Made by a program: the position numbers and the translations under genes. Shown here piece after piece: positions 24,240-35,700 of a stretch of 64,000 nucleotides of DNA (its first letter is position 1; each line of letters begins with the position of its first letter). The DNA is taken from positions 1,178,001-1,242,000 of the forward strand of contig JAEILZ010000007.1 in the NCBI GenBank assembly GCA_018873225.1, in the 5' to 3' direction. The stretch comes from [Phialemoniopsis] sp. UDSM-2020. Lineage: Eukaryota; Ascomycota; Sordariomycetes; Thyridiales; Thyridiaceae. The notes beneath the pieces are model-generated. The model made no database searches. It saw only the letters and a list, made by a program, of their open reading frames with translations, and was not told the origin of the DNA.

Positions 24240-24756
24240 GAACTGCTCCGCCTGTGCCGCCCAGACCCGTTTATGGGGAGACACCAGGGCTGACCTGCAG
24301 GATTGTCATCCTTGAACTTGCATACCCGTGCGTCCACCTTCCACATCGGACAAGGATGTCAGATTGACAAATGCATGTAACCTCGGAACTAGGTCGTAAG
24401 ATTCACAAATGCAAGTGCAAGCATCACCGTTGAGTCACTGTACATCAGTTCTCCGTGATCGTTATAGCAGGTCGTTTACGGACAAGTGGCATTATCCATC
24501 CTTGAGCGACGTGCAATCTGCGCCTATAAGGATATATTCTTATCGGAAAAGGTTCGGGATATCGACCGCGAGTCGTGATCTTTAGTACGTTAAGCAATGC
24601 ATCAGAGATGGAAGGCATCGTGTTCATGTGATCAAGTTCCTATGTCTTCTTCACAAGATTGCTAAGACGAGCGTACAATTTTTAGCTTCAACTTGTGGGT
24701 TCAGACCCAGGCCAGCCGTTGTCAGGGACACAATCACTCTATATGGGGGTATTACA

Positions 24757-24763
24757 TATATAG
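24757..24763 (+). promoter_or_regulatory. TATA box of the dioxygenase gene
   Basis: TATATAG, 107 nt upstream of the ATG at 24870. Confidence 0.45.
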
Positions 24764-24869
24764 AGCCGGTGGAACGACTGACCAAACATATCGGATCATG
24801 CCTTAGGCGGGTGGCTCCATCACATCAAGCTCAACCGTATCGCCCGAAGCGTAGATCTGAAATCATAAA

Positions 24870-26052
24870 ATGTTGGACCGACTTGACTTCGGAGATTTCC
24901 ACAGCCCCGACACGGCCGTGCGTGATAACTTTTGCAAAAGGCTGGTAGCAAGCCTCAAGCAGCGTGGATTCGTCCGGTTGGTCAATCATGGCGTTCCTCC
25001 GCAAGACATTGATAGAGCATTCCTCGAGGTATGTGTCCAAATCCCGAGACGAGGAATGAGGGAGCAAATTTGTGCTAATTACGATATGTCTGAGCAGACA
25101 CAGCAGTTCTTCCAGTTACCCCTGGAGGAGAAGATGAAATCTCCTCATCCGCCAACGCCCAATCCTCACAGAGGGTACAGCGCATTCGGCGTAGAAGTCG
25201 TGGCAACGCATTCAAACTTTGAATCCAGGGCGCCTATGCCGCTCTTGAAAGACATGAAAGTCTGTCTCCACGTCCTCATGCTAGACCACGTCGCTCACCT
25301 ATCATCAGGAGTCATACGACATTGGATCCGAGCGCGACGAGCTATACAGCAATATTTGGCCGCCCTCGGGCGTACATGATACTTTTCAATCATTCTTCAC
25401 ATCCTTCTTCTCCACGTGTTACCAGGCCGAACTTACCATCCTCGAGGCACTCTCGCTCGGTCTTGGCCTCCCACCGCAGACGTTGAATGACCGTCATGTC
25501 AACCAGTCCAATGAGCTGCGCCTGACGCACTACCCTGCAGTCTCGAGGGACGAGTTCGCCAACTCGACACGCATCGCAACTCATACGGACTTTGGTACCA
25601 TCACTCTACTGTTCCAGGACGCAGTTGGGGGATTACGTATGTCAGCCCCTTGATCTTCACGTGGGGGTGCATTGCTGATATTGTTCGATTTGACAGAAGT
25701 CGAGTTCCCGTTTGGGAGCGGTATCTTTGTAGACGTGGAGAGCGGAGGTCGTCACGAGTGCATCATCAACGCCGGTGACTGCTTGCAGAAGTGGACGGGA
25801 CTTCACAGCACAAGACACCGAGTGCACCTGCCGAACCCGCCAGAACAGAATGGTCCCACCAATGGCGCGGATGAAGGAGCGAAGAATGGCCAGCTTGTAG
25901 ACGCGCGCTACTCAATCGCCTACTTTGCCAAGCCGGACCGATCAGTCAGCCTGCGGCCCTTGTTAGGTGAGAAGGCGAACAGCGACGAGAAGTACATGAC
26001 GGCGGGAGAGTTTCAGCAGATGAGGATCAGCGGGACCTATGCCAGTGGATAG
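24870..26052 (+). CDS. Fe(II)/2-oxoglutarate dioxygenase, isopenicillin-N-synthase-like
   Basis: Four exons (24870-25028, 25098-25259, 25309-25636, 25697-26052) give 334 aa. Introns are 69, 49 and 60 nt, each with GT-AG ends and a phase that restores family motifs ('RAFLE|TQQFFQLPLEEK', 'LLKDMK|ESYDIG', 'VGGL|QVEFPFG'). The DIOX_N half has 'GFVRLVNHGVP'. The catalytic half has the iron ligands H-x-D in THTDFGTITLLFQD, a distal His in 'STRHRVHLP' and the 2-oxoglutarate motif R-x-S in RYSIAYF. All catalytic residues are present, so the enzyme should be active. Such enzymes hydroxylate or desaturate small molecules, often the cluster peptide or a precursor amino acid. Divergence from the NRPS on a shared promoter makes it the strongest tailoring candidate here. 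Confidence 0.9.
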
Positions 26053-26162
26053 ATAAGAAGTTTGACCAAAATTGAGAGGATGTGTTGGAGTAGACAGTGT
26101 TGAACCAAGACGTTGGCCATGAAGCTGTCTATCTAGAAAGCTCTGAAATCTCTATGCACCCA

Positions 26163-27825
26163 TCACACCTCCTGCCTCGAGTTTTGCAACGCGTTTCGTC
26201 CTACGTACATGGTGGCCACGAATGCGGCGACGAAGCAACCTCCGACGATGGCAAACGGGGAGCCGAGATACATGCCTTTCTTCCACTCCAAGGCAAATGC
26301 AAATACCCAGTTGAGCAGTAGAGTGCCGGCCGCCGACCCAATCAGGTCGGCAACGGCAATGACGGTGAAGAGGACGGCTACATGCTCGCGGCTCGCCAGA
26401 TCTGCGAGGACAGATTGCAGGGCAGGTCTCGTGCTGCAACCAAGTGCAAACACGAGTATACCTAGTATGAAGACGACTAGACTTGGTGCAAAAGCCATGA
26501 CGACGCAGCCAACGGCCTGTATAAGGAAACCATATTGAACAAAGTACAAGTCGACTTTGATCGAGGTAACATGAGACCTGTTTTGAGCGAGACTCTTGAC
26601 ATTCGGAAGAATGAACAGGAGCAGCAGTACGCATTCAAGGGACGGGATTGATAATACTCTGCTGGTCTATCACGCACGAGCCAATTTGGTTAGATGTGCA
26701 AGTAGGCCCGGGATTTGTTCTGAATAGCTTACCTCTGCGAATGAAATGCCGAATTGCTTCGGGATATACTGCCACGTGAGCTCGCCGATCGGGTTGACAG
26801 CTTTCGCCACAGGGACTGTAGCTAGCAAAATGAGAATAGTAGGGTTTCGCAACACTTCGACCAGGATGCGGGCACTGTCTTGGATGGAGCGTGATGTGTT
26901 CGTGTCAGCACTGCCCGTGTTGTCACCCTCATCATCATCTTTCCGACCTGGGTCTGCCGACTCGGAGGATTTCGTACCGCGAATCACGACAAGTGAGACG
27001 ATGCATAGGAGACCGATGGGAAAGTTGAGAATCAGCGGCAGAAACAAAAGCCCGTTGTCAAGAAAAGCGGCGGCGATCAGGGTCGCAAAGGTACTGGTGA
27101 TAGTCTGTGCAGCCAGGAATATGAAGAAACCAAACGACCTAAAAGAATATGAGAACACGGACCAGAAGCGAGGAGTGCAGTGCAGGGGCCGACCTCTTTG
27201 AGCTTGGAATGTGCTTAGCAGCGATTGAATACACCAAGGAGAATAGAAATGGAGATCCCCCTCCGATAGCTCTAAAAAGAGGCGATAGCACGGCCGTCCA
27301 TGTCGGGAATGTGTGCCAGGAGGAGCAGACGATGAGGAACCAGGCGCAAGAGAGCAGGTATCCTACTATGTTGATGGCGATGAGGAGACGCTCTCCTAGC
27401 CGGCCAACGATCAGGCCATAGGGTACGGTGAGGATAAGCCCTACGACCGAGTCGAGTGCTGAGTAGTAACCGCGTAGATGAGCGAGACGCTGCTGGATCT
27501 CTGCTTGCTTGCAGAGCTTCTCCGGTATGTAGCCGTGGTCGTTGACCAGGCCAGGGTTATGTGCGAGCTGATATTCGCGGCAGACGCCGAGCTCTAACAG
27601 GCGAACGACTGTCACATACTTGAGGAGATCGGCCAACGTAAAAAGAATGAGAAAGACTGTTGTCGAGACCAGAGTACGGATCGCATCTTCGTTCCAACCA
27701 GGATCCTCAACAACAGGTTCCCGCTGCTGCTCGTCGGTGCCTTCGACGGGAGCTGTGTCGGGAGCGTTGATCAGCGGTGATACCTCCGTCGGCTCTTCGG
27801 CGGTAGGCATCAGTGGTTGCACCAT
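26163..27825 (-). CDS. Major facilitator superfamily transporter
   Basis: Three exons (27825-27194, 27138-26733, 26666-26163) give 513 aa. Introns of 55 and 66 nt join 'SSKR|SFGFF' and 'SFAE|TSRVLS'. A hydrophilic N-terminus of about 50 residues (many Pro, Glu, Thr) precedes the first membrane helix ('LVSTTVFLILFTLADLLKYV'). The loop between helices 2 and 3 carries a motif-A-like 'GLIVGRLGERLLI'. A central acidic loop ('DPGRKDDDEGDN') separates two bundles of hydrophobic helices, with about 11-12 in all. The fold is that of MFS permeases; substrate and direction cannot be read. Its place between two dioxygenases next to an NRPS suggests export or uptake tied to the product. Confidence 0.85.
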
Positions 27826-28748
27826 ATTGCAGTGCTACACAAGCTGCGCGTGTGGTGGTGTTGTGATCTGACGTAGCGGCACGGTCGCAGGCTTGCTTCT
27901 TCTTTGCTTGGGCACCAGCCAGGTTCAGAGGCGGCCCAGCACTGCAAAACAAAGCCCCGTTAACTGGAATGCATGCAGATATGCATCGTATGCACTTATC
28001 CCATGCTTCGGTGCCGATGCGGGGGATCCTCCAATTGTGGATCGTGAGAATCTTGAAACCGAGGAGGGGTTATCGGGTGCGTACATTAGCAGCCCTGGAG
28101 GATTGATCAGCAAACTTGGCCGACGGACGAGCCTACTTTAACGAGAAGGTAGTAACTGATAGGTCTTATGCATTCCTTCCGGTCGATTGCTAAAGTCGCA
28201 CATGTATGACCTGCTTTAACAAGAAGGTAGCAGGTCTCACGTACGACGCATTTTGCGTTCGGATTTCTACAATGACGTAAGATTTGAATCGCAGCACCCG
28301 ATCGTCGCCATCTCAACCGTTTCTCGCGTCGCTCATTATGACCGGGACCGGCAGCTACGCGCCTATATGCCGTTACAAGGGGGGGGCGTGTGTCCTCAGT
28401 AATCAGCCCTGGAGATGCCCTTGTCGGTCCGAGGCCCACCTGCCAAGCACTTGGTGATGATGCACTCCGCGTGGGATGTATCAGTACAGCCACCATGCTT
28501 CGCAATTGTTTCTCTGGTTAGATTCGGCGTTATTTTGTACGAAAACGGCTATTTTCGAGCTGTCTATGGATTACGACGGGTAAATCGCACGTACAGCCTC
28601 CTTGGCTAGGTGGATAACGTATCGACGATGCCGGGAGCGTTTGTACGCCATCGTTTGCCTCTCCAACACGACATCCGCCAAGCACAAGCATCGGTTTGAA
28701 GTCCAATTGCGCTCGAAACTAGGAGTAGAATTGCCTTCGATATCCAAG
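27826..28748. promoter_or_regulatory. Divergent promoter region, MFS and second dioxygenase
   Basis: 923 bp with no coding sequence I can support. It holds the paired repeat at 28134-28237. Confidence 0.5.
28134..28237. repeat. Two related copies of a CTTTAAC-(A/G)AGAAGGTAG element, one forming a 7-bp hairpin
   Basis: Copy 1 begins CTTTAACGAGAAGGTAG at 28136 and copy 2 CTTTAACAAGAAGGTAG at 28215. Each is followed within about 15 nt by AGGTCT. Around copy 2, GACCTGC (28208-28214) and GCAGGTC (28230-28236) are exact inverted arms. Copy 1 has shorter CTAC/GTAG arms. Confidence 0.55.
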
Positions 28749-29669
28749 ATGGCTATCGCCGCTACCGAGTCACAATGGCAACGGACGAGTCCAACAGGAT
28801 TGACCCGCGAGGCCTTCCTCGATCTTTTGTTTGGAAGGACACCGCTAGTGAGGGAAGAGCAGTTCCTGAAGCCTGATCAGAGCGAGGCACTATACAAACA
28901 CTTTGTTCCTCTGATATCACCCTATCTACACGTTACGGGACCCCCAGTATCGAAAGTAGGCGTTGCTCAATTCGAGTTTCAGGCGCAATCTGCGGACGAT
29001 TTCAAGAACAGGACGGGAGATGGTCAGTTTTTTGTCAGATCGAACATCGATTTCTAACGCTAATTATGCTTCTGGATAGAAAAACAAAGATACTTCAAAG
29101 AATGCGAAAAGTATCGCACGATGCACGATGGACTGGCCGCAATTGCTGGCGAGGATGTCTGGGGCAAGATGTCCCGTATAATCGCTGAGCTCGTGCCCGA
29201 GTACGACGTCGGCGTAGCGAGCGAAGGCCCTGGAAAGGACTATTTCTCCGGAATCGTGCGCAAAATCAACGCCGGTGTGCCGATTCACTGCGACTGGGCT
29301 CCGTACGACTGCGCCACCGAGGACTGGATCCTCAGCAAGATCACACATCAGCTTGCCGTCAACCTTTATCTGTCACCCGCGACGAAAGGCGGCAGCACGA
29401 CCGTCTTTGACGTACAGTGGTGGCCGGGTGCACTCGAATACCGCGATCCAGCCACGTACGGCTACTTCCCGGACATTGTCGAGGGTAAAGCCACGGCTAG
29501 CTTCCAACCCGGTATGGGCGACCTGTGCTTCTTCAACTCGCGCAACATGCACATTGTCCGGCCGCTTGAAGAGGGCGAGGACACTCAGAGGATTGCCATG
29601 TCGAGTTTCATTGGACTGCTCCCGTCCGAGGTTACAGGTGGCAAGCCCAAGCTTATCTTTTGGTCTTAA
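28749..29669 (+). CDS. Fe(II)/2-oxoglutarate-type oxygenase, second and unrelated family
   Basis: Two exons (28749-29022, 29080-29669) give 287 aa. The 57-nt intron has a CTAAC branch and restores 'NRTGDEKQRYF'. Iron ligands are seen as H-x-D in IHCDWAPYD, with a distal His in 'FFNSRNMHIVRP' followed by an Arg twelve residues later ('TQRIAMSSFIG') suited to binding 2-oxoglutarate. The beta-strand pattern (AVNLYLSP, GGSTTVF, PGMGDLCFF) is that of the cupin-fold hydroxylases. It shows no resemblance to the dioxygenase at 24870, so the region carries two separate oxygenases. The ATG at 28749 is preferred to any upstream start because the region before it has no family features. Substrate unknown; a peptide or amino-acid hydroxylase is likely. 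Confidence 0.8.
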
Positions 29670-29814
29670 ACTTTGAGGCCGTCAATAGAGATACCTTGTT
29701 GTGTAGTTTAATTAATTGGCTGGGGCACGTCGTGATTTGCATCTTAATACATAGGATTCAAGTGAAGTCTTCAAGTAGCTCTGTCTATCTGCATCTGATT
29801 AGGTATATTTGGCG

Positions 29815-31818
29815 TCAGATGTCACATAGGCCCTCAATGCAAACCTCGCTCACACATTTGGGTTCCCACAGATCCGTCTCATCCGTGTGAACCCATTCTC
29901 TACGAGACGTCCTGACTGATCTCGAGCCACGAGCTAATTCTTCAGGCCGAGTGATAGGCCACATGGGGATGTAACATCGCTCATTAGCAGCGCACACGTC
30001 TTTACAGCCGATTTTGTTTTCTTCCCATCCGAGCCAAGCATCCAGCTCAGATATTTGGTCACTCCACAATTCAACCCGTTTGTGTAGTGCCTCAAGAAAT
30101 CTAGAAAGCTCATTGGCAGCGACGTCAAAAAGCCTTCTCCACGTCTGCTCTATCTCGAATCCAACGTGGAGCTGGACCAGACAAATTGTGCCAAAGGTCT
30201 CCTCTACGGCCCACGGCTGCTCAGCTTCCTCGGGAAGAGAAGCGAAAGTTTGGTTTCCAAGTAATGCTGTATATCTAGTCCGGCACAGGGCGTAGGTCTT
30301 GTTGAAAAGCTCCGAGCGCGTCGACCAGGCGGATAGATCGTCTGTCTCGGGGTATTGCAGATGGTTCACCATGAACATGTGACTGCGGCTCCTTACACCG
30401 TACAACCAGTCCCTAACATCATCTCTGTTGTTCCAATCCTTTGGTACAGCTTCAAGGGAGGATTCCAAGTCGCCTAACGAGCCCGAGGTTCGTCGGACAA
30501 TGTCGCTTGTAATCAGTGCCCAGTCAACTCCAGAACAGCTCGCCTCGTTGTGTAGAAGCATCTTCAAAGAGACTTCTACATCTTTCTTCATGACCTGTGC
30601 TTCTTCTGGACTCGCATATTCAAGGTGGTGAAACCTCCTCCGCCTGCGAAGTTCTGTCAACCCTTGAGTCCTATTGGCCTCATTCCCGGGACCCAACCAT
30701 ACCCCATCGTCTGTCAGGTTCAACCTCTGGCGTTCTTCGAGAGCCCTGTTGAGGGACTGATTCCCAAACTTTCTTGAGTAGAAAGACAGGACTCCACAAC
30801 CTGTCAGCTTGGCTCGTGTTTCTCCCACGGACGGCCCTACACCGGAGGCCCCGTAGTGCCAAGTCGCGCTGTCGAACCAGCCCCAGCTCCGTGTCCGCAG
30901 AAAGGGCTCGCGACGCAGTCTGTCCTTCCAACCCGGAGGCATATCCGGAAGTTTAGGTGTTTTCCTCGGTTGGCTAGTAGTAGTTTTGCTAGGTTCTCCG
31001 AGGCAGGTACGCTGCGCAAGGAGTTCGCCCGGCTTCCCTACGCTTCCCAGCTCGGCTTTGCCGAAGGCGTCGTCATCATGGCCCTCCTTGGGTAGCAGAG
31101 GGGCAGTGACGTTAATCCTGCTGACCAGCCTGAGACTATCACTTGTAAAGTCGCACCAGATCATCTCGAAGCCGGCGTTCATCCGGACGATGCCCTCGTA
31201 ACCCCAGCCCGGACCTCGGAGCCCCGCCTCCGCAAGCCACTTGCACAGACCTTTCGCACGCTCGTACTCGAGCTCGAGGTCGTCGTCCATGTTATCAGGC
31301 CCCGTCACGTTACCGTAGAGCAGCAGCATCTGAGCGTCAAACTGCCCCAAGCCTTGCAGGTTGCCGCTCTCGCCGTCAAAGTACAGCGCGCGTACGGGCC
31401 GAGCAGTCTGGTATGTCCACATCCAGACGTTGCGGTGACCGCCCATGATGCCGTAGCTCATGTCGGAGTCGAAAGCGACCCACTCCGGGGAGGCGGGAGA
31501 GTCCGCATCGCGCCGCGCGTGGTGGAAAAGGGTGAGCGGCGGGATCTCGACAGGCGCGATCGTGTGGCCGTTTGGGAACACAGTATTAGGAAGCTGCTTG
31601 AGCAGCGAGACGGTAGAATGGAAGATGTGCGGCGCTGCCGATGAGAAGTTGAGGCGGATCGGGCTCGTTGTGTCGCTGTCGTCGCTATGGTGGCTGCGGA
31701 GACGCGCAGACTGGGCATCAACCACACCCAATCGGGCTTGTGAATCGTCATTTGCAAAAGTCGACGTTGCGCATGCGGCCAGCAAGGCAAGAACACAGGT
31801 TGTGATGAGGTTGGCCAT
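29815..31818 (-). CDS. Large secreted protein of unknown function
   Basis: A single exon of 667 aa from the ATG at 31818. Residues 1-23 form a signal peptide ('LITTCVLALLAACATSTFA') with a likely cleavage after Ala. There are several N-glycosylation sequons (such as NFSS, NVTG, NVTA, NQTF) and Cys residues throughout, including a C-terminal Cys cluster ('CKDVCAANERC', 'CVSEVCIEGLC'). No catalytic motif I recognise is present. The motif-like segment 'DMSYGIMGGHRNVWMWTYQ' looks like a conserved core, and I recall similar long secreted proteins of unknown role in ascomycetes, without being able to name a family. It sits between the second oxygenase and the ABC exporter. Membership of the cluster is uncertain. 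Confidence 0.75.
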   Translation of the reverse strand: MANLITTCVLALLAACATSTFANDDSQARLGVVDAQSARLRSHHSDDSDTTSPIRLNFSSAAPHIFHSTVSLLKQLPNTVFPNGHTIAPVEIPPLTLFHHARRDADSPASPEWVAFDSDMSYGIMGGHRNVWMWTYQTARPVRALYFDGESGNLQGLGQFDAQMLLLYGNVTGPDNMDDDLELEYERAKGLCKWLAEAGLRGPGWGYEGIVRMNAGFEMIWCDFTSDSLRLVSRINVTAPLLPKEGHDDDAFGKAELGSVGKPGELLAQRTCLGEPSKTTTSQPRKTPKLPDMPPGWKDRLRREPFLRTRSWGWFDSATWHYGASGVGPSVGETRAKLTGCGVLSFYSRKFGNQSLNRALEERQRLNLTDDGVWLGPGNEANRTQGLTELRRRRRFHHLEYASPEEAQVMKKDVEVSLKMLLHNEASCSGVDWALITSDIVRRTSGSLGDLESSLEAVPKDWNNRDDVRDWLYGVRSRSHMFMVNHLQYPETDDLSAWSTRSELFNKTYALCRTRYTALLGNQTFASLPEEAEQPWAVEETFGTICLVQLHVGFEIEQTWRRLFDVAANELSRFLEALHKRVELWSDQISELDAWLGWEENKIGCKDVCAANERCYIPMWPITRPEELARGSRSVRTSRREWVHTDETDLWEPKCVSEVCIEGLCDI

Positions 31819-32789
31819 AGTTCTACGCAATCACGCAACGAACCGCGTGTTGTCACTCACATTGGGCTACATGTTGCGAAGAAGAGTTCTAGATGGTGCT
31901 TACTTCGAAGAAGCTGACTGCCTAGACTGGGAACACCCCCAGGGTAAAAGTAACACGAACACATGATACTGCCTGAATGACTATTAGGTCTAACATTAGC
32001 CTCGCATTTCAAACGCGATGAATTGTTATGATCTAGTCTTTGATGATGGTAGTTGTTACTTCCAACGATGAAGACTTTATCGTTTCCAAATCTAAGGATA
32101 CTTTGCAATGCCTCAATGGCTGCAAGACTGCCTCTTTCTCCATATTTTCAAAGAGACTTGGTCTACACTTGATCAATTTCCGACCACACATTCCTTACTT
32201 GCAAAAATACTACCAAACGTCATCGTGTTGAAAATGAAGCCTAATCGAAGCGTTCCTAAAGGGGATAACCGCCAAGTTTCTGGTTAACAGGAAACTTTGG
32301 TTCTAGAGTGGAGATGTGGGCCCAGATGCGAGAAGGGGTACAATATCCTCGTAGTCTTTCTACATGTAGTTGCATTTCCATCACGATGTGCACAGTGTTC
32401 TGGAGGGTGTAAGCCCAGTGATTTCGGCACGTCACTCTAAAAGACCTTCCTCATCAAGTATGCTTAAAATCTTCCGTATCTCGTACTTCGTAGATCATGT
32501 TGAGAAAATAAGGTCCGAGGTTCGTCAGCACTAGCAATGGAGCCGTGTCCCACTTCTTGGTGTCTAGGATGCTATTCCTTGTTCATTGCAGGGCATACAC
32601 GAAAGTCTCCACAACAGTACCCGGAACTAGAAGGTGCCTTTTGTCGGTGTGCAGTGACAGCACATCGCTTGATGAAGATCGGGCTTGTACGGCGGCTTGG
32701 CTCGGATAGCGTATCCAGGTATACATGTTCTTCCTCGAAGCCATGGAGCTAACAGAGGTTGCCAATGCCAAGCCCAATGGCAATTGTCG
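31819..32789. promoter_or_regulatory. Divergent promoter region, secreted protein and ABC transporter
   Basis: About 970 bp. In-frame codons upstream of the ABC ATG (from 32685) show no membrane or family signature and are not taken as coding. No clear operator seen. Confidence 0.45.
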
Positions 32790-35700
32790 ATGATGGCAGA
32801 TAGGCATGTCGCTAGCGCTCCGGACTCGGAAGCCGGTAGTCACCTAGTCCGCCACGGTACCGGAAGGCCGTATCTGCCACACGGCCGTGAACCGGGTGCT
32901 GTGCTTGAGCAATCGCCGATAGGGATGACGGAGCCAAGCCCCGAGACTGAGACAGTCATGAATAAGGAGACCGTTGGTGGCGTGCAACGCATCTCGAAGC
33001 GACTGAGGAGTCCTGCCAAGAGGTTCACTCGCGTCCTGCAAGGCGTGAAGGAAGTCCTGCAGCCACAGGAGCAATCAGAGAGTCACAAGGTATCATATCT
33101 CGCGCTTTATCGTTATGCGGACTCTCGAGACCTCCTCGTCATCGCCATCAGCACTATCTGTGCTCTGGCGGCAGGTGCTGCGCTACCCTTGCTAAGTGTA
33201 TGACTACGCCTACGTCGTGCCGTACTAGACACTAAACACAGCCTAATGCTAACGTTGAAACGAAGGTTCTCTTTGGTAATCTAGCATCTGCTTTCCAAGG
33301 AATCGCTACCTACACAATCTCCTATGGAGAGTTTATGTCACGTCTCAACCAGAACGTCCTGTACTATGTCTACGTCGGCGTCGCCGAGTTCGCGGCCGTC
33401 TTCATCTCCACGGCTGGCTTCACCCATGCAGGCGAGCGCATCACCCAGAGGGTACGCGAGGAGTACCTGGCGGCGATACTACGCCAGGATATGGCCTACT
33501 TTGACAACCTCGGCGCCGGCGAGGTCACGACACGCATCTCGGCCGACGCCAATCTTGTGCAGGACGGCATCTCACAAAAGGTCGGTCTGACCCTGACCGC
33601 CGTCGCTGCGTTCGTGAGCTCCGTCATTATTGCCTACATCAAGTACTGGAAGCTTGCGCTCATCGCCACGCCCTCTATACTGTGTCTCGTTGGTGTTATG
33701 GTGTTCGGTTTCAGGGCTGTTGTAAACCTCACCGCCAAAGCAATGCAGAGCTCGGGCGACGGGAGTAGCGTGGCAGGCGAGGCTTTCAGTTCCATTCGCA
33801 CAGTTGCGGCGTTCGGCAGCCAAGAGAAACTTGCAGTACAGTACGACGCGCACCTCAAAGCAGCGGAGAAGCACGGCATTCACATGCAGGTCACTCAGGC
33901 TATGATGGTCGCGTCTCTTGGCGCCATTCTCTTCATGACCCAAGGGCTTTGCCTGTGGCAGGGTGCGCGATTCCTCGTTGCGGGCAACATTCACGTTGGC
34001 CAGGTCTTGACCATTATGATGGCTATCATCAATGGTTCGTTTTCACTTGGAGGAATTGCGCCAAATCTCCAGGCATTCACCAATGCCATGGCCGCCGCGA
34101 GCAAGATCTACAGCACCATCGATCGCAAGTCGCCCATCGACCCCGCGGCAAAGCAAGGGATAGTACCTGCAGAGATTGAAGGCCATATAGAATTGCGCAG
34201 CGTGACACATGTCTATCCTTCGCGGCCAGAGGTCGTCGTGGCGGATGATGTGAATCTTGTCATCCCGGCTGGCCAGACTACCGCTCTTGTCGGTCCATCA
34301 GGATCCGGCAAGAGTACGATCATCAGCTTGTTAGAACGATTCTACGATCCGAAACACGGTAGTATCCTGCTAGACGGGCGCGACATCCAATCGCTGGAAC
34401 TGCGGTGGCTTCGCCGGCAGATGTCCCTCGTCAGCCAGGAACCAGCAATCTTTTCTACGACAGTTCTGGAGAACATCAAGATGGGGCTTCCGCGCAGTGT
34501 CTACGAGGCGGGATCGGCCGACGAAGCTTTGGTGCGCGACCTAGTTGAGAAAGCGGCTAGGATGGCTAATGCGCATGACTTCATAACTGCCCTTCCAGAG
34601 GGCTACCACACGTCTGTCGGCGAGCAGGGCCTGCTGCTTTCAGGAGGCCAAAAGCAACGGATCGCCATCGCGCGAGCCGTCGTCAGCAACCCCAAGATCC
34701 TACTGCTCGACGAGGCGACATCAGCACTGGACGCAAAATCCGAGCAAGTCGTTCAAGCCGCCCTCGACAATGCCGCGACCGGACGCACCACCATCGTGAT
34801 TGCCCACCGCCTCTCCACAATCAAGTCTGCCGACAATATCGTGGTCTTGGCTGGCGGTAAGGTCGTGGAACAGGGCACCCATGATGAGCTAACCAGTGCA
34901 AATGGCCTGTATTCCAGGCTTGTGCAAGCTCAGAGCTTTGACAAGGTAGAGCAAAGCTTTCCTCGAGACATTAAGGAGATCGAAGTATCAGAGACAGAAG
35001 ACGAGGATGTCGAGCATGTGATCCCCAAGGACGAGTTTTCGGGCACGAAAGAGAAAACTGACGAGAAACCGAGAGTGACGTCTGACTCGGCAACAAAAGT
35101 TCAAGAAGCATCTGTCCGAGTGACCACAATGAGCTTAATTAAGTTCATTGGATCTTTCAACAGGCCCGAGAGAAAGCTTATGGTAGTTGGGTTGACTTTT
35201 GTCATCGCAGCCGGCTGCGTTACTCCATCACAGAGCGTCATCTACTCCAAGGCAATCGCATCCTTATCCCTACCACTTGAACTGAAGGACCAGATCAAGA
35301 CGCAAGCAAATCTCTGGGCCCTATTACTATTCGTGTTGGGCATCGCCTCTCTGCTCACCAACTCAATCCACCTCGTCGTCTTTGGCGTAAGCGTCGAGAA
35401 GATGATCCGCCGCGCTCGCGCAAAAGCCTTCCGCACGATCTTGCGGCAGGACGTGGAATTTTTCGACCGCGATGAGAACTCGACTGGCGCCCTCTTGTCC
35501 TTCCTATCAACCGAGACCAAGAACCTCGCCGGGATAAGCGGAGTGACCCTGAGCACCATTTTGATTCTGGCCGTGTGGCTGACGGCGGCATCGGTCATTG
35601 CGCTGGCCTTGGGCTGGAAGTTGGCCCTCGTCTGCATCGCTGTAGTGCCGCTCGTCGTAGGCTGTGGCTTCTGGCGCGTCGCCATGCTGGCCGCCTTCCA

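Larger units (their letters stand above)
23880..24869. promoter_or_regulatory. Bidirectional promoter, NRPS and dioxygenase
   Basis: 990 bp separate the two start codons, and TATA-like elements sit near each end. The stretch includes a CGGAC...GTCCG inverted repeat (24216-24239) of the kind bound by Zn2Cys6 dimers, and a near repeat of GATT-ACAAATGCA around 24362-24416. The arrangement suggests co-regulation of NRPS and dioxygenase. Confidence 0.6.

Noticed and set aside
28107..28505. 132-codon minus-strand frame before the second oxygenase
   Set aside because: It overlaps the repeat element and promoter, has no family features and no convincing start context.
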